Shown here: in pieces, positions 48,917-57,044 of the stretch
Numbering within the stretch: the stretch's first letter is position 1
Layout of the letters: every line of letters begins with the position of its first letter
DNA from: Pseudanabaena galeata CCNP1313
GTDB lineage: Bacteria; Cyanobacteriota; Cyanobacteriia; Pseudanabaenales; Pseudanabaenaceae
Direction of reading: 5' to 3'
Length of the DNA stretch: 64,000 nucleotides
Assembly (NCBI RefSeq): GCF_029910235.1
Contig: NZ_CP112874.1
Location: forward strand, 1,364,001-1,428,000
Translations under genes and position numbers: made by a program
Notes under the pieces: generated by a model
The model's input: only the letters and a program-made list of their open reading frames with translations
The model's database searches: none
Told to the model about the DNA's origin: nothing

Positions 48917-49050
48917 GCTACCCCTCGGAACGGTTGTACGAGGAGGTAGCCTTCATTGCTTTTTACTTCCATTGGTCAAGGGCTGACATTCTCAACCTTA
49001 CCCATGCCGAACGCCTGCGTTGGGTCAATGAGATTATGCGCCTACGCTAA
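48913..49050 (+). CDS. DUF6760-like small tail-cluster protein
   Basis: A frame of about 45 residues reads GYPSERLYEEVAFIAFYFHW followed by SRADILNLTHAERLRWVNEI. This closely matches the small proteins that follow the tail chaperone in eCIS and phage clusters. No ATG, GTG or TTG stands at the expected place: the frame opens at GTT-ATA just before the chaperone stop. Start use is therefore uncertain, perhaps ATA, or it may depend on translational coupling. The stop overlaps the end of the convergent pentapeptide gene by four bases. Confidence 0.65.
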   Translation: MGYPSERLYEEVAFIAFYFHWSRADILNLTHAERLRWVNEIMRLR

Positions 49051-49511
49051 TCACCAGATAATCGACAATCGCGATTATTCAGCTTACCGTCAGACATAAT
49101 CGTGCGACAAAAAATACTTTTTTGAGCATTAATATCCTTTAATAAAGCCGCACTAAACTTGGCTCCCCGTAAGTCTGCACCGCGAAAGTCCACATTCTCT
49201 AAGTCAGCATTAGTGAAGTTAGCCCAACGCAGATTTGCGTCCTGAAAATTGGCATCCTTTAAATATGCGCCGATCAGATTTGCCCCAATTAAGTTTGCCT
49301 TACGCAAATCTGCGGCTCGCATTTTTGCTAAGCTCAGATTTGCTCCGTTAAGTTTAGCCTCAGAGAGATTAGCATTACTTAACTCACATTCTGGACAGGC
49401 TCTAGTTTCTAGTAATTGGCTCACAGGATCAGCGATCGCTGCTTGAGCTAATGAAAAATATAGGGGTAAGGCGATCGCACCCAACAAAAAGTAATTATGT
49501 AACATTGGCAT
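49047..49511 (-). CDS. Exported short pentapeptide-repeat protein
   Basis: The 154-residue protein has a signal peptide (about 1-27, ending AAIAD), a CPECELSNANLSEAKL cap and about 16 A(D/N)LxX repeats, ending IFCRTIMSDGKLNNRDC. Cap and tail resemble those of the protein at 41773-43095, so both probably belong to the same exported family. It is convergent with the tail-cluster genes. Confidence 0.82.
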   Translation of the reverse strand: MPMLHNYFLLGAIALPLYFSLAQAAIADPVSQLLETRACPECELSNANLSEAKLNGANLSLAKMRAADLRKANLIGANLIGAYLKDANFQDANLRWANFTNADLENVDFRGADLRGAKFSAALLKDINAQKSIFCRTIMSDGKLNNRDCRLSGD

Positions 49512-49544
49512 TCCTACACAGTCTAGGATTCTGCAATTTGATAG

Positions 49545-49595
49545 GGAACTAATTTTTGATGGCGCAGCTTCGCCGCGCCATCAAAAATTAGTTCC
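49545..49595. repeat. 21-bp hairpin between the pentapeptide and CBS genes
   Basis: The arms GGAACTAATTTTTGATGGCGC and its exact complement surround AGCTTCGCC. It lies just past the CBS gene stop on the minus strand. Confidence 0.85.
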
Positions 49596-49614
49596 TTGTT
49601 TTACGGTGGAGTTT

Positions 49615-50898
49615 CTAAAACAATATACTAGATTGCAAAGGAGGAAAACTCTTTTCAGTTTCTTTTTCGAGGATAGCAGTCAAAGATGATGGTCTCAAAG
49701 GTTGGAGATCATCAAGAACTGCATTAAGTTGCGATCGCATTTCTTCATTTGATAAATCACAATTATTGATCAACTGTTGAATCGTTGTATAGACACGCGC
49801 TATTACTGAATCAGTGCGATCCACTGAACTCACAACAGACGTACTAGACAAAGATTTTGATTGGTTGTTAACTATAGGCGGAACTGTTTCCGCAGATTCG
49901 GGAGATTCTGTTTGTAGTTGTTGAATTGTTTTTTGCATATTCTCAATTACGCCGTACATTTCCATCGGATCAAATATCTTTAATAAACTCGTTTGGGTAA
50001 CAATTCCTATGCTTTGTCCCCAGTTCCATGAGACAACCATTCGACCGACGCGACGTTTTTTCATTTCTTGATGGGCTGTCCACAATGAATCATCGGGACT
50101 GAGCAAAAAAAGTGGCGAACTCATCACCGTTTGCGCCTGTGTGGTGGCTAGATTAATCTGAAAAGCATGGAACTGGACAATATCTCGCTCAGTAACAATT
50201 CCCACAGGACGTTGATTGGCTTCTTCATCGATCTGAGTGATGACCACACAGCTAACGCGATGATTTGACATTAAATAGGCTAGATCTAAAACGGAAGTAT
50301 CTATAGGTGCATAGATTACCTCAGTAGTCATCACATCTGCAACCCGTCGAAAACGGAGAAGATTGGCAGGACGGAGAATATGCTGAATACCCTCATGGGA
50401 AACTACACCGATCAATTCACCTTGATCATCTACTAAAGGCAAATGTCGAATTTGGTAGCGGCGAAATAGAAATAGTACAGCAAATATATCTCCTACGGAT
50501 CGTTGTGGCATCGTGACAATTGGTGTCGTCATGAAATCCCCAACCGTAGCATTTTGGAAGTCAATTTCTTGGGCAGTCAGTCTCACCACGTCTCGCGCCG
50601 TTAAAATACCAACTAAATCTTGATCTTGCTTAACCAAAACGCAACTTGTCCTAACCTCAAGTTGCATCAATTGAGAAAATGAATTTAGTGGGCTAGATGG
50701 AGTTTCAGCAATATCTGAATTAATTAGGGAACAACTAGGATAGTGTGCTTGGCTAATCATGGCGATCGCCTCAACTAGAAGCGTCTGCGGTGTCACGATC
50801 AAAGGAGAGTATTCAATTACGCTAGTTAAACTAGGAATCCAATCAAGGGGAGTGTCGAATTGCATGATCAAATTAATTGCGATCGGATAGGCTGTCAA
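49615..50898 (-). CDS. Protein with four CBS domains
   Basis: The 427-residue cytosolic protein has two Bateman pairs (about 20-185 and 190-320). Typical motifs are VGILTARDVVRL, LPLVDDQGELIGVVSHEGI, VGIVTERDIVQF and IGIVTQTSLLKIF. The last 100 residues are helical (EMYGVIENMQKTIQQLQ) without a catalytic domain. CBS pairs bind adenine nucleotides, so it probably senses energy or cAMP-like ligands. In cyanobacteria such modules often sit at the front of multidomain kinases; here they stand alone. Confidence 0.88.
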   Translation of the reverse strand: MTAYPIAINLIMQFDTPLDWIPSLTSVIEYSPLIVTPQTLLVEAIAMISQAHYPSCSLINSDIAETPSSPLNSFSQLMQLEVRTSCVLVKQDQDLVGILTARDVVRLTAQEIDFQNATVGDFMTTPIVTMPQRSVGDIFAVLFLFRRYQIRHLPLVDDQGELIGVVSHEGIQHILRPANLLRFRRVADVMTTEVIYAPIDTSVLDLAYLMSNHRVSCVVITQIDEEANQRPVGIVTERDIVQFHAFQINLATTQAQTVMSSPLFLLSPDDSLWTAHQEMKKRRVGRMVVSWNWGQSIGIVTQTSLLKIFDPMEMYGVIENMQKTIQQLQTESPESAETVPPIVNNQSKSLSSTSVVSSVDRTDSVIARVYTTIQQLINNCDLSNEEMRSQLNAVLDDLQPLRPSSLTAILEKETEKSFPPLQSSILF

Positions 50899-50991
50899 AT
50901 AAGTAGCTAAGTAAACGCCTTAAAAAATCTAGATTTCTGTAACGTTGACACAGGGATAGTTTGGGGCTTTAACCATGCTGGGGGCATTGTT

Positions 50992-51090
50992 TATATAGCG
51001 TTTTTCGAGCAAGCGAGGTACAAAGGTTTGTTTCCCCGCCGAAGGCGGGGAAACAAACCCGTACTTCACTAGATTGTTAAACGCTATATT
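50992..51090. repeat. Inverted repeat with GAGGTACAAAGG arms and ATATAGCG outer ends
   Basis: The inner arms 51015-51040 and 51044-51068 around GAA share GAGGTACAAAGGTTTGTTTC with 22889-22943. An outer pair ATATAGCGTTT and AAACGCTATAT extends the structure. The right inner arm is slightly degraded (ACCCGTAC). Confidence 0.75.
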
Positions 51091-51168
51091 GAATTTAAGC
51101 CTGTCTCGGTATATTATTCACAGATGTTACAATAAAATTGGCGGGTTTATTTCTGTGTATAGTTTATA

Positions 51169-51555
51169 TTATGATAGTGGTGAATCGATGTTTGACTGAC
51201 AGGATTGGTTATCAGTTTGAGTTGAGACTTCAGAAATTCTGGAAGTTTTTCCATATAGGCGATCTAAAACTCGCTTTACGGAAATACGCTTCCATGTTTG
51301 TCCTCGTTTAGTGGTATAGCCCTGTTGGTTTAACCAGTCAGCGATCTTCTGTAACGACTTGCCTGATTTATGGTGGCGGCGAATTAGTTCAACTACTTGA
51401 ACCTCTTCAGGATCTTCCACCAACTCTCCATCCAGCGATCGTTGTCCAAAGGCAGGAGAACCGTAACCTGCATATCCCCCTAATGCAGCCTTAGCTCTTC
51501 TACCGCGTTCTAGTCTTTCCCAAACAGACAGTCCTTCTAAACCGTTTTCTGTCAT
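51169..51555 (-). CDS. Stand-alone recombinase-domain protein
   Basis: The 128-residue protein has only the PF07508-like recombinase domain of large serine recombinases: PEEVQVVELIRRHHKSGKSLQKIADWLNQQGYTTKRGQTWKRISVKRVLDRLYG. A GYGSPAFGQRSLDGELV stretch precedes it. The resolvase catalytic domain with its serine is missing. Similar short proteins occur in cyanobacteria; it probably binds DNA without cutting it. The function is unknown. Confidence 0.75.
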   Translation of the reverse strand: MTENGLEGLSVWERLERGRRAKAALGGYAGYGSPAFGQRSLDGELVEDPEEVQVVELIRRHHKSGKSLQKIADWLNQQGYTTKRGQTWKRISVKRVLDRLYGKTSRISEVSTQTDNQSCQSNIDSPLS

Positions 51556-51731
51556 AGCTACCTAAATCAAATAACTAAGTGAATTTATTTTATTCGTAAA
51601 AAAATAGTTGTAACGAATATTTTCGTTTAAAGACAATATTTCCCCCTCTTTCCATCCCAGTTTAACCCACTTTTTGACACAATAATAAACTGTCTTAATT
51701 TATTTTTCTCCTAAAAACCATTAAAAGCAAT

Positions 51732-52055
51732 ATGAATACAGCAGTGTTTATTCAAGACCAAACTGAATTTGAAATCTTACGTGCTAAGACATCTCTACTT
51801 GTTATAGATTGCACGGCGACTTGGTGTGGTCCCTGTAAGGTAATTGCGCCATTCATCGATCAACTGGCGGCAAACTATAGCGATCGCGCTCAAGTCATGA
51901 AATTAGACATTGATGCAAATAAACCCTTGGCAAAGGAATTTGGACTGAAGAGTATCCCTGCCGTCTTATTCTTTAAAGACGGAGAATTGGTCGAGACAAT
52001 GATTGGAGTCAAGACCTATGAAGAGTTTAGTAAAACTTTAGATAAATATCTATAA
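51732..52055 (+). CDS. Thioredoxin
   Basis: The 107-residue thioredoxin has the active site WCGPCK (Trp31, Cys32, Cys35) and the cis-Pro segment SIPAVLFFKDGE. It reduces protein disulfides in the cytosol. The length and motif are standard for the TrxA/M/X group; the exact subtype cannot be fixed here. Confidence 0.93.
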   Translation: MNTAVFIQDQTEFEILRAKTSLLVIDCTATWCGPCKVIAPFIDQLAANYSDRAQVMKLDIDANKPLAKEFGLKSIPAVLFFKDGELVETMIGVKTYEEFSKTLDKYL

Positions 52056-52199
52056 TCTGCCCACCCTCTCAATATCGCAATCCTAAATTAATTGTGGGGA
52101 AATAAAGCTCATAACAAAGGTTTTTATCCCCTTGTATTTTTTAGAAAAGATTTAGTATTTTTTGCATATCTGGCGTTTTATCTTCTTTGTAACTTTTTT

Positions 52200-52268
52200 A
52201 ACGTGAGTTCGATATAGCCATTTGCGTCGTGCTTCGCACGACGCAAATAGCTATATCGAACTCACGTT
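52200..52268. repeat. 33-bp palindrome with one mismatch
   Basis: The arms 52200-52232 and 52236-52268 differ at one position only and surround TTC. It directly joins the histidine kinase remnant at 52269, so the element may have inserted there. Confidence 0.88.
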
Positions 52269-52427
52269 ATTTTAGGATTAGTAGAAAATTTGCAGGAAGA
52301 GGTATATGGCCCTCTCAATCAAAAACAGATTAGAGCCTTACAGACAATTGAAAATGGAGAAAATCATCTATTAAAACTAATCAATGACATTTTAAATTTC
52401 TCTAAGGCTGATGCTGGGTATTTATAA
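52269..52427 (+). pseudogene. Fragment of a histidine kinase dimerisation domain
   Basis: The frame from 52269 reads [20 protein letters not shown], then [20 protein letters not shown] and [10 protein letters not shown] before TAA. This matches the second half of a cyanobacterial HisKA domain (LLELINDILDLSKIEAG type). The phospho-His helix and ATPase domain are missing. It is a 53-codon relic between a palindrome (52200-52268) and another palindrome (52447-52505). The gap 52056-52592 holds nothing else. Confidence 0.72.
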
Positions 52428-52446
52428 GTACCTAGGCATAAGTACA

Positions 52447-52505
52447 CTAAAAAACTAGAAGCTGTCCCGCCCGCATAGCGGGCGGGACAGCTTCTAGTTT
52501 TTTAG
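52447..52505. repeat. 28-bp perfect palindrome of the GTCC-GCCCGC family
   Basis: The arms 52447-52474 and 52478-52505 are exact complements around ATA. It shares AGAAGCTGTCCCGCCCGC with 39138-39203 and closely with 4324-4390. Confidence 0.9.
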
Positions 52506-52592
52506 AAGTATTTATCCTGATAGGCTAGAATCACTCTAACACTCAGAGCGATCGCAATCTCAAATACTGACTAGTCCCGAAAATATGCCAAT

Positions 52593-53282
52593 ATGCCAAA
52601 ATCACCTTTAGAACAACTTTTTTACTCTAGTCTAGTTACTGAATATATTGTGCCTAAAGATGGTGACTTCGCTTTTAAGAAATGGCATAATCATCTGGTG
52701 GAAGTTGCCCAACACTATGAGGGCTTTCTACGCTGCGATCTATGTCCACCACTTAGGTGCAAAGATTCAGTTGTGAAATGGTATTACATTATTCATTTTG
52801 ATTCGCCTGAGCATCTTGAGCAATGGATGAAGTCGGGCGATCGCGCACAGTTATTAGAATCAGGTCAGGAAATATTTTCAGCCTATCGCTTCAAATCTTT
52901 TACCACAGGTTTAGAAGGCTGGTTCTCGATGCATTCAGGTTCTTCAGAAAATCAAGGTTTGGGGCCACCTAGATGGAAACAGATTCTATCAGTTGTTTTA
53001 GGACTATATCCTGTCGTGATGATTCAAACTATTCTCTTTTCAGCACTGAGAGTCATGCAATCTTGGTCACTTGCTAGCTCAATGATCGTCAATAATTTGA
53101 TTACCTCGGTAATCTTGAGCCTATTTGTGATGCCTTTTGTCTCTCAACGTTTGAGATTTTGGCTACAACCAGCCTATCTACCGATACCACGCAAGAATGA
53201 TTTAAGGGGTGCAGTCATAGTATTAGCTAGCTTAGGGATAATGTTAATCATCTTTAACGGCATTTTGAGCTTGACAAAGTAA
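52593..53282 (+). CDS. Antibiotic-biosynthesis-monooxygenase-like domain with membrane helices
   Basis: The 229-residue protein has an N-terminal ABM/ferredoxin-like domain (about 12-115: FAFKKWHNHLVEVAQHYEGFL, YIIHFDSPEHLEQWMKSGDR). Three membrane helices follow (about 130-150, 158-180, 205-225). This ABM-plus-membrane layout occurs in many bacteria without a known reaction. The ATG at 52593 fits the domain start. Confidence 0.82.
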   Translation: MPKSPLEQLFYSSLVTEYIVPKDGDFAFKKWHNHLVEVAQHYEGFLRCDLCPPLRCKDSVVKWYYIIHFDSPEHLEQWMKSGDRAQLLESGQEIFSAYRFKSFTTGLEGWFSMHSGSSENQGLGPPRWKQILSVVLGLYPVVMIQTILFSALRVMQSWSLASSMIVNNLITSVILSLFVMPFVSQRLRFWLQPAYLPIPRKNDLRGAVIVLASLGIMLIIFNGILSLTK

Positions 53283-53285
53283 ATG

Positions 53286-53346
53286 TCTCAAAATGCACAA
53301 ATAAAAAACGACGTTTTACGTCGTTTTTTATTTGTGCATTTTGAGA
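53286..53346. terminator. 29-bp perfect palindrome after the ABM gene
   Basis: The arms TCTCAAAATGCACAAATAAA... and its exact complement surround TTT. It begins four bases after the ABM gene stop and has A6/T6 tracts. Confidence 0.85.
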
Positions 53347-53356
53347 ATCTTGTCAC

Positions 53357-53450
53357 AATTCTCAAAAGCGTGAGGACACTTTTATGAATTGAAACCCAAA
53401 CCAAGCAGGTTTTTTAAAAGCACAAAATGGCTATTCCATTTTGTGCTTTT
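53357..53450. repeat. Composite repeat B, copy 2
   Basis: AATTCTCAAAAGCGTG...CACTTTTATGAATT is joined by GAAACCCAAACCAAGCAGGT to the hairpin AAAAGCACAAAATGG/CCATTTTGTGCTTTT. The layout matches 28561-28653 and 58325-58422. Confidence 0.8.
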
Positions 53451-53453
53451 GTA

Positions 53454-54887
53454 TTAAACAGCGCTTTCCTGAGCGACTGTAACAACTGGTTCATCAATCC
53501 GAGGTAATAGCCAACTTAGCAAGATAGCTGTTAGTCCTCCAGTAGAGATTGCTGATCCAAACAAGTTTCTGAAAATTGCAGGCTTATTAGCAAAAACTTC
53601 AGGAGCAAATACAACTCCTAAGCCTAGACCAAGGGAAACTGCAACAATAATCATCGAACGTCGATCTAGCCCTGCTGAGACAACAATGTTTAACCCAGCT
53701 ACAGCTATAGAACCAAACATAACCAGAGTTGCACCACCTAAGACAGATTGTGGAAGCGCCTGAAATACACCACCAACTACAGGTAGCAGACCTAAAATTA
53801 CAAAGATACCAGCAACAAAGAAGCCAACATAACGGCTGCCAACACCTGTCATTTGAATTACGCCATTGTTTTGACTAAAGGTAGTATTTGGAAATGTATT
53901 TAGAACTGATGCGATTAAGGAGTTAATGCCATCACCTAAAACACCACCCTTGATACGGCGTAGATAAACTCCACCTTTGACTGGTTCTCCAGATACCGCA
54001 GAAGTTGCTGTCAAGTCGCCAACTGTTTCAATTGCTGTTAGTACATACAACAAGATAAATGGTAAAAAAGTAGCAAAATCGAAACTAATACCAAAACGGA
54101 ATGGCATAGGAACTCTAAAGAAGGGAAGCTGACCTAAAGAACTAAAGTTAACGATTCCAAGAAATAGGGAAATAATAAATCCAACGGCTAGACCGATCGC
54201 AATTGATCCCATTCTCAGAAAACGATTTTTAGAAAGTGTAAGTATAACCACAATTAATAGAACAGTACCGCCAAGCGCGAGGTTTTGAACACTCCCGAAG
54301 GAACCGTCATTTTTTGCGAGCGCCGCTGCTCCTCCAGCCAAACTAATCATGCCAGTTTTGATTAAGCCTAAACCAATAATCATTACAACTGTTCCAGATA
54401 CGACAGGAGTAATAACTTTGTCTAGAAGATGCAAAAAACGGCTCAAAATAATTTCAACAAATGAACCAAATAAACAGACTCCAAAGATTAGTGCTAAAGC
54501 TTGTTCAGGAGAGCCGCCACCAGCTTTTACAGCAGCACCAATCCCCAGAATTGGTCCAAGGAAGGCAAAGCTTGTACCTTGGAGACTGAGTAATCCTGAA
54601 CCAACAGGACCAATTCTTTTGCATTGAATAAAAGTACAAACTCCAGATGCAAAGAGCGACATACTAATTAAGAAACTCGTATTCTCAGAATCTAATCCTA
54701 GGCTGGCACAAATAATAATCGGAGGGGTAATAATCCCCACAAACGCAGCAAGAACATGCTGAAAGGCAACAAAAATAGCTTCTCCCATCGGAGGAACATC
54801 GTTTAAGCCGTAGATTAAAGATGATTTGCCTGTTACTGAAGCCTCATCAATATCGATATCTATATTTAATTCTTTATCTGCGTCCAT
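53454..54887 (-). CDS. NCS2/NAT-family purine (xanthine/uric acid-type) permease
   Basis: The 477-residue transporter has about 12-14 membrane helices and the nucleobase-ascorbate transporter layout: LQGTSFAFLGPILG, and the signature TTFSQNNGVIQMTGVGSRYVG near residue 337. In characterised members that signature favours xanthine or uric acid over uracil. It imports purines across the cytoplasmic membrane with protons or sodium. A 35-base palindrome lies 27 bases upstream of the start and may be its operator. Confidence 0.9.
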   Translation of the reverse strand: MDADKELNIDIDIDEASVTGKSSLIYGLNDVPPMGEAIFVAFQHVLAAFVGIITPPIIICASLGLDSENTSFLISMSLFASGVCTFIQCKRIGPVGSGLLSLQGTSFAFLGPILGIGAAVKAGGGSPEQALALIFGVCLFGSFVEIILSRFLHLLDKVITPVVSGTVVMIIGLGLIKTGMISLAGGAAALAKNDGSFGSVQNLALGGTVLLIVVILTLSKNRFLRMGSIAIGLAVGFIISLFLGIVNFSSLGQLPFFRVPMPFRFGISFDFATFLPFILLYVLTAIETVGDLTATSAVSGEPVKGGVYLRRIKGGVLGDGINSLIASVLNTFPNTTFSQNNGVIQMTGVGSRYVGFFVAGIFVILGLLPVVGGVFQALPQSVLGGATLVMFGSIAVAGLNIVVSAGLDRRSMIIVAVSLGLGLGVVFAPEVFANKPAIFRNLFGSAISTGGLTAILLSWLLPRIDEPVVTVAQESAV

Positions 54888-54913
54888 AACTTACTGCTTA
54901 TTTTTATTTATTG

Positions 54914-54948
54914 CTTGAAAGTTTGTATACTGTATACAAACTTTCAAG
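54914..54948. promoter_or_regulatory. 35-base perfect palindrome upstream of the purine permease
   Basis: CTTGAAAGTTTGTATAC, T, GTATACAAACTTTCAAG is a perfect 17-bp inverted repeat with one central base. The core GTATACTGTATAC recurs at 58446-58460. GTATAC-type half-sites are common in GntR-family operators. No regulator gene is adjacent. Confidence 0.55.
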
Positions 54949-55008
54949 ATAATTCCGCTAGAATCAATACAAAATGAGGAATCGCAATATATAAATGTCA
55001 TCCATATT

Positions 55009-55141
55009 CGTTTTTTACAATAATTCCCAAAAGTGTGACCACACTTTTGGGAATTATTGTAAAAAACAAACGGAGTAAGGTTTTTAAAAACACAAAAAGG
55101 ATTAGCGGTATGGTGCTTTGCACCATACCGCTAATCCTTTT
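55009..55141. repeat. Composite repeat B, copy 3 (two palindromes)
   Basis: The first hairpin (55009-55072) has arms containing CAATAATTCCCAAAAGTGTG and complement. GGAGTAAGGTTTTTAAAAAC links it to a perfect 22-bp palindrome (55095-55141... centre TTT). It shares its linker type and AAAGTGTGACCACACTTT core with 28561-28653. Confidence 0.8.
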
Positions 55142-55180
55142 CTGGCAGGGGAGTCAACAAAACTTACATTGCTATGAAAG

Positions 55181-55414
55181 CTAATAAAAACCTGCGCCTA
55201 ATCTCCGAATTAAATGAACTGACTCATGCCAAAGATGTTGAGGGGTAAGCCCAAAAGCAACTTTGGCAGCAATAAGCCCGATCGCAATAACTACAAATGG
55301 AACGAACAGCGATCGCGAAACCTTCTCTAGCGACGAAAAAATGACCATAGAGGCAACTATTGCCGCAACCAAAAATAGCCAATCGGTAAGCCGATGTGAC
55401 AAAAAGCTATCCAT
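55181..55414 (-). CDS. Small two-helix membrane protein
   Basis: The 77-residue protein has two membrane helices (about 11-27 and 37-55) and a short amphipathic C-terminus (LWHESVHLIRRLGAGFY). I do not recognise a family. It starts three bases after the stop of the exported protein at 55417, so the two are one transcript. Confidence 0.7.
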   Translation of the reverse strand: MDSFLSHRLTDWLFLVAAIVASMVIFSSLEKVSRSLFVPFVVIAIGLIAAKVAFGLTPQHLWHESVHLIRRLGAGFY

Positions 55415-55416
55415 GT

Positions 55417-56082
55417 TTATTCCTTTTCCTCAATAGCCTTCATTTTGGCAGTAACTTTTTCGACTATTGACTCAGCCGATGGAGCTAAGGGTGACTTATC
55501 CTTTGCCATTTGCATACCAGCAGTTATTTTCGCCCCAATCTCTGCGGAACTAGGAATAAATAGCTGTTTATTTTTCAGAAATAGTTGTTTCTTTTGAGCA
55601 GGGGTAAGGGTAGCGAAGATATCTTTTTTAGGGATAGCTTTGAATACAGTACTTAGCTTAGTTTTTTGGGCAGGGGTGAGAGTAATTGCCTTAAAAGCTT
55701 TACGGAAACTAGTTCCTGCGGCAATTTTAGCCGCAAACTCTTCCTGTTGCTCTGGGGTCAAGACACTCTCAATTTGAGGTAAAATCTCAGTCTCTAATTG
55801 CTTAAGTAAGTTCGTTGATTCATCAACAACTTTAGGCGCAGATACAGCCACAGGTTCAGAAGCTTTAACTTCAGCCACAGGTTCAGATACTTCAGCCACT
55901 GGTTCAGATACTTCAGCCACTGGTTCAGATACTTCAGTCTCTGCGGGAGATTCAGAAATATCTGCTACAGCGATGAGAGTTGTTAAATGCGAAGAGAGCG
56001 GATTAGCTTGGACACTATTTCCAGTAAACAATCCTAAAAGAACTATTAAGGTGATACAAATTGCTAGTAGACGTTGTTTCAT
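55417..56082 (-). CDS. Exported protein with SEPVAEV repeats and LTPAQ motifs
   Basis: The 221-residue protein has a signal peptide (about 1-26, ending VQA). A repeat region EVSEPVAEVSEPVAEV (three perfect 21-base DNA units at 55870-55932 plus partial ones) follows. The helical C-terminal part has LTPEQQEEF, LTPAQKTKL and LTPAQKKQLF, resembling Spy/CpxP-type LTxxQ chaperone motifs. A periplasmic role is likely. The short tandem repeats can vary in number by slippage. Confidence 0.72.
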   Translation of the reverse strand: MKQRLLAICITLIVLLGLFTGNSVQANPLSSHLTTLIAVADISESPAETEVSEPVAEVSEPVAEVSEPVAEVKASEPVAVSAPKVVDESTNLLKQLETEILPQIESVLTPEQQEEFAAKIAAGTSFRKAFKAITLTPAQKTKLSTVFKAIPKKDIFATLTPAQKKQLFLKNKQLFIPSSAEIGAKITAGMQMAKDKSPLAPSAESIVEKVTAKMKAIEEKE

Positions 56083-56139
56083 TATTTTTCCTATGGAATC
56101 TAAAGGCTTGGTCGATAAGCTAAGCGGTTTAGTTGAAAT

Positions 56140-56928
56140 TTATAATGCAGTTCTGCGACTATGATCGACAAATGCAGCGATCGCTAAAACTGTAATGATA
56201 ACCAAAGGCAGAGACAGGCTCCACCAAGACTCAGAGACTAAAACAAAGCAAGCGGCAAGTAATCCACCCAAAGCAAAACCTGCGATCGTGGGAATAAAGC
56301 GACTAATTCTTTCCAAAGATTCCGATGCTTCTGTTTCCGTAGCTTCTGTTTGAGACTTTGCCAACTTCGCACTAAAAAACTGCACCACATCAATGGTTAG
56401 TTGCGTAGTATTTCCAGTCATAACTGTGGTGGGAATGTAGCTCTTAAACACTCCTTTTGCTTCCTTCATCAGGGCATTTTGAATCGCCATAGCAATTACG
56501 CCAGAGATACCAATGGGCAAGATTAATTCTTCTTGGACATCGAGTAGAAGCGCAGGTGAAAGGGTCATGCCCAGCGAAAGAAAAATTGCTAGGGCGATCG
56601 CCTCAGCAGTCAGCAAAACTCCAAAGACGCACCATTGCTGACGACGAGAATACCGAGCTAGTAGAGATGTTAAAGCGACAGTTAATACAAATGTGGGTAG
56701 CATTAACAAACGAGTAATGGTTGTCTCAGTGTCAGCACTAACAAACGAAGATCCAGCTAGCGCAATGTTGCCAGTCACATGGGCTGTGAACAATCCAAAC
56801 AAGATGATAAATGCCGAAGTATCAACGAAACCAGCTACCCAACTCAATAGAAATCCTGCTGGTCCGTCGCTGATTAAGTAAGCACTAAGGTTAAATTTAG
56901 ATTGCGATCGCGGAATTGCCGAAGTCAT
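56140..56928 (-). CDS. YoaK/DUF1275 family membrane protein
   Basis: The 262-residue protein has about six membrane helices and the DUF1275 look: SWVAGFVDTSAFIILFGLFTAHVTGNIALAGSS, and later QNALMKEAKGVFKSYIPTTVMTGNTTQLTID. The function is unknown; some members are thought to be transporters. It lies 57 bases upstream of the exported protein gene and in the same direction. Confidence 0.88.
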   Translation of the reverse strand: MTSAIPRSQSKFNLSAYLISDGPAGFLLSWVAGFVDTSAFIILFGLFTAHVTGNIALAGSSFVSADTETTITRLLMLPTFVLTVALTSLLARYSRRQQWCVFGVLLTAEAIALAIFLSLGMTLSPALLLDVQEELILPIGISGVIAMAIQNALMKEAKGVFKSYIPTTVMTGNTTQLTIDVVQFFSAKLAKSQTEATETEASESLERISRFIPTIAGFALGGLLAACFVLVSESWWSLSLPLVIITVLAIAAFVDHSRRTAL

Positions 56929-57044
56929 TTTCTTGCCTTGAATTTAGATCTGAATAGATTATTTATCAAGTGCTAGGTGAAGCTGGTAAGTCCTTCTATC
57001 CCTAGCACTCAATTTAGAATGCAAATAAAAACTCAGTTGTAAGA

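Noticed and set aside
48916-48953. Hairpin GGCTACC-CCTCG/CGAGGAGGTAGCC
   Set aside because: It falls inside the DUF6760-like coding frame and has an imperfect stem. The protein match explains the sequence better than a terminator does.
54349-54627. Plus-strand 92-codon frame within the permease gene
   Set aside because: It is antisense to conserved membrane helices of the NCS2 permease, with no independent support.
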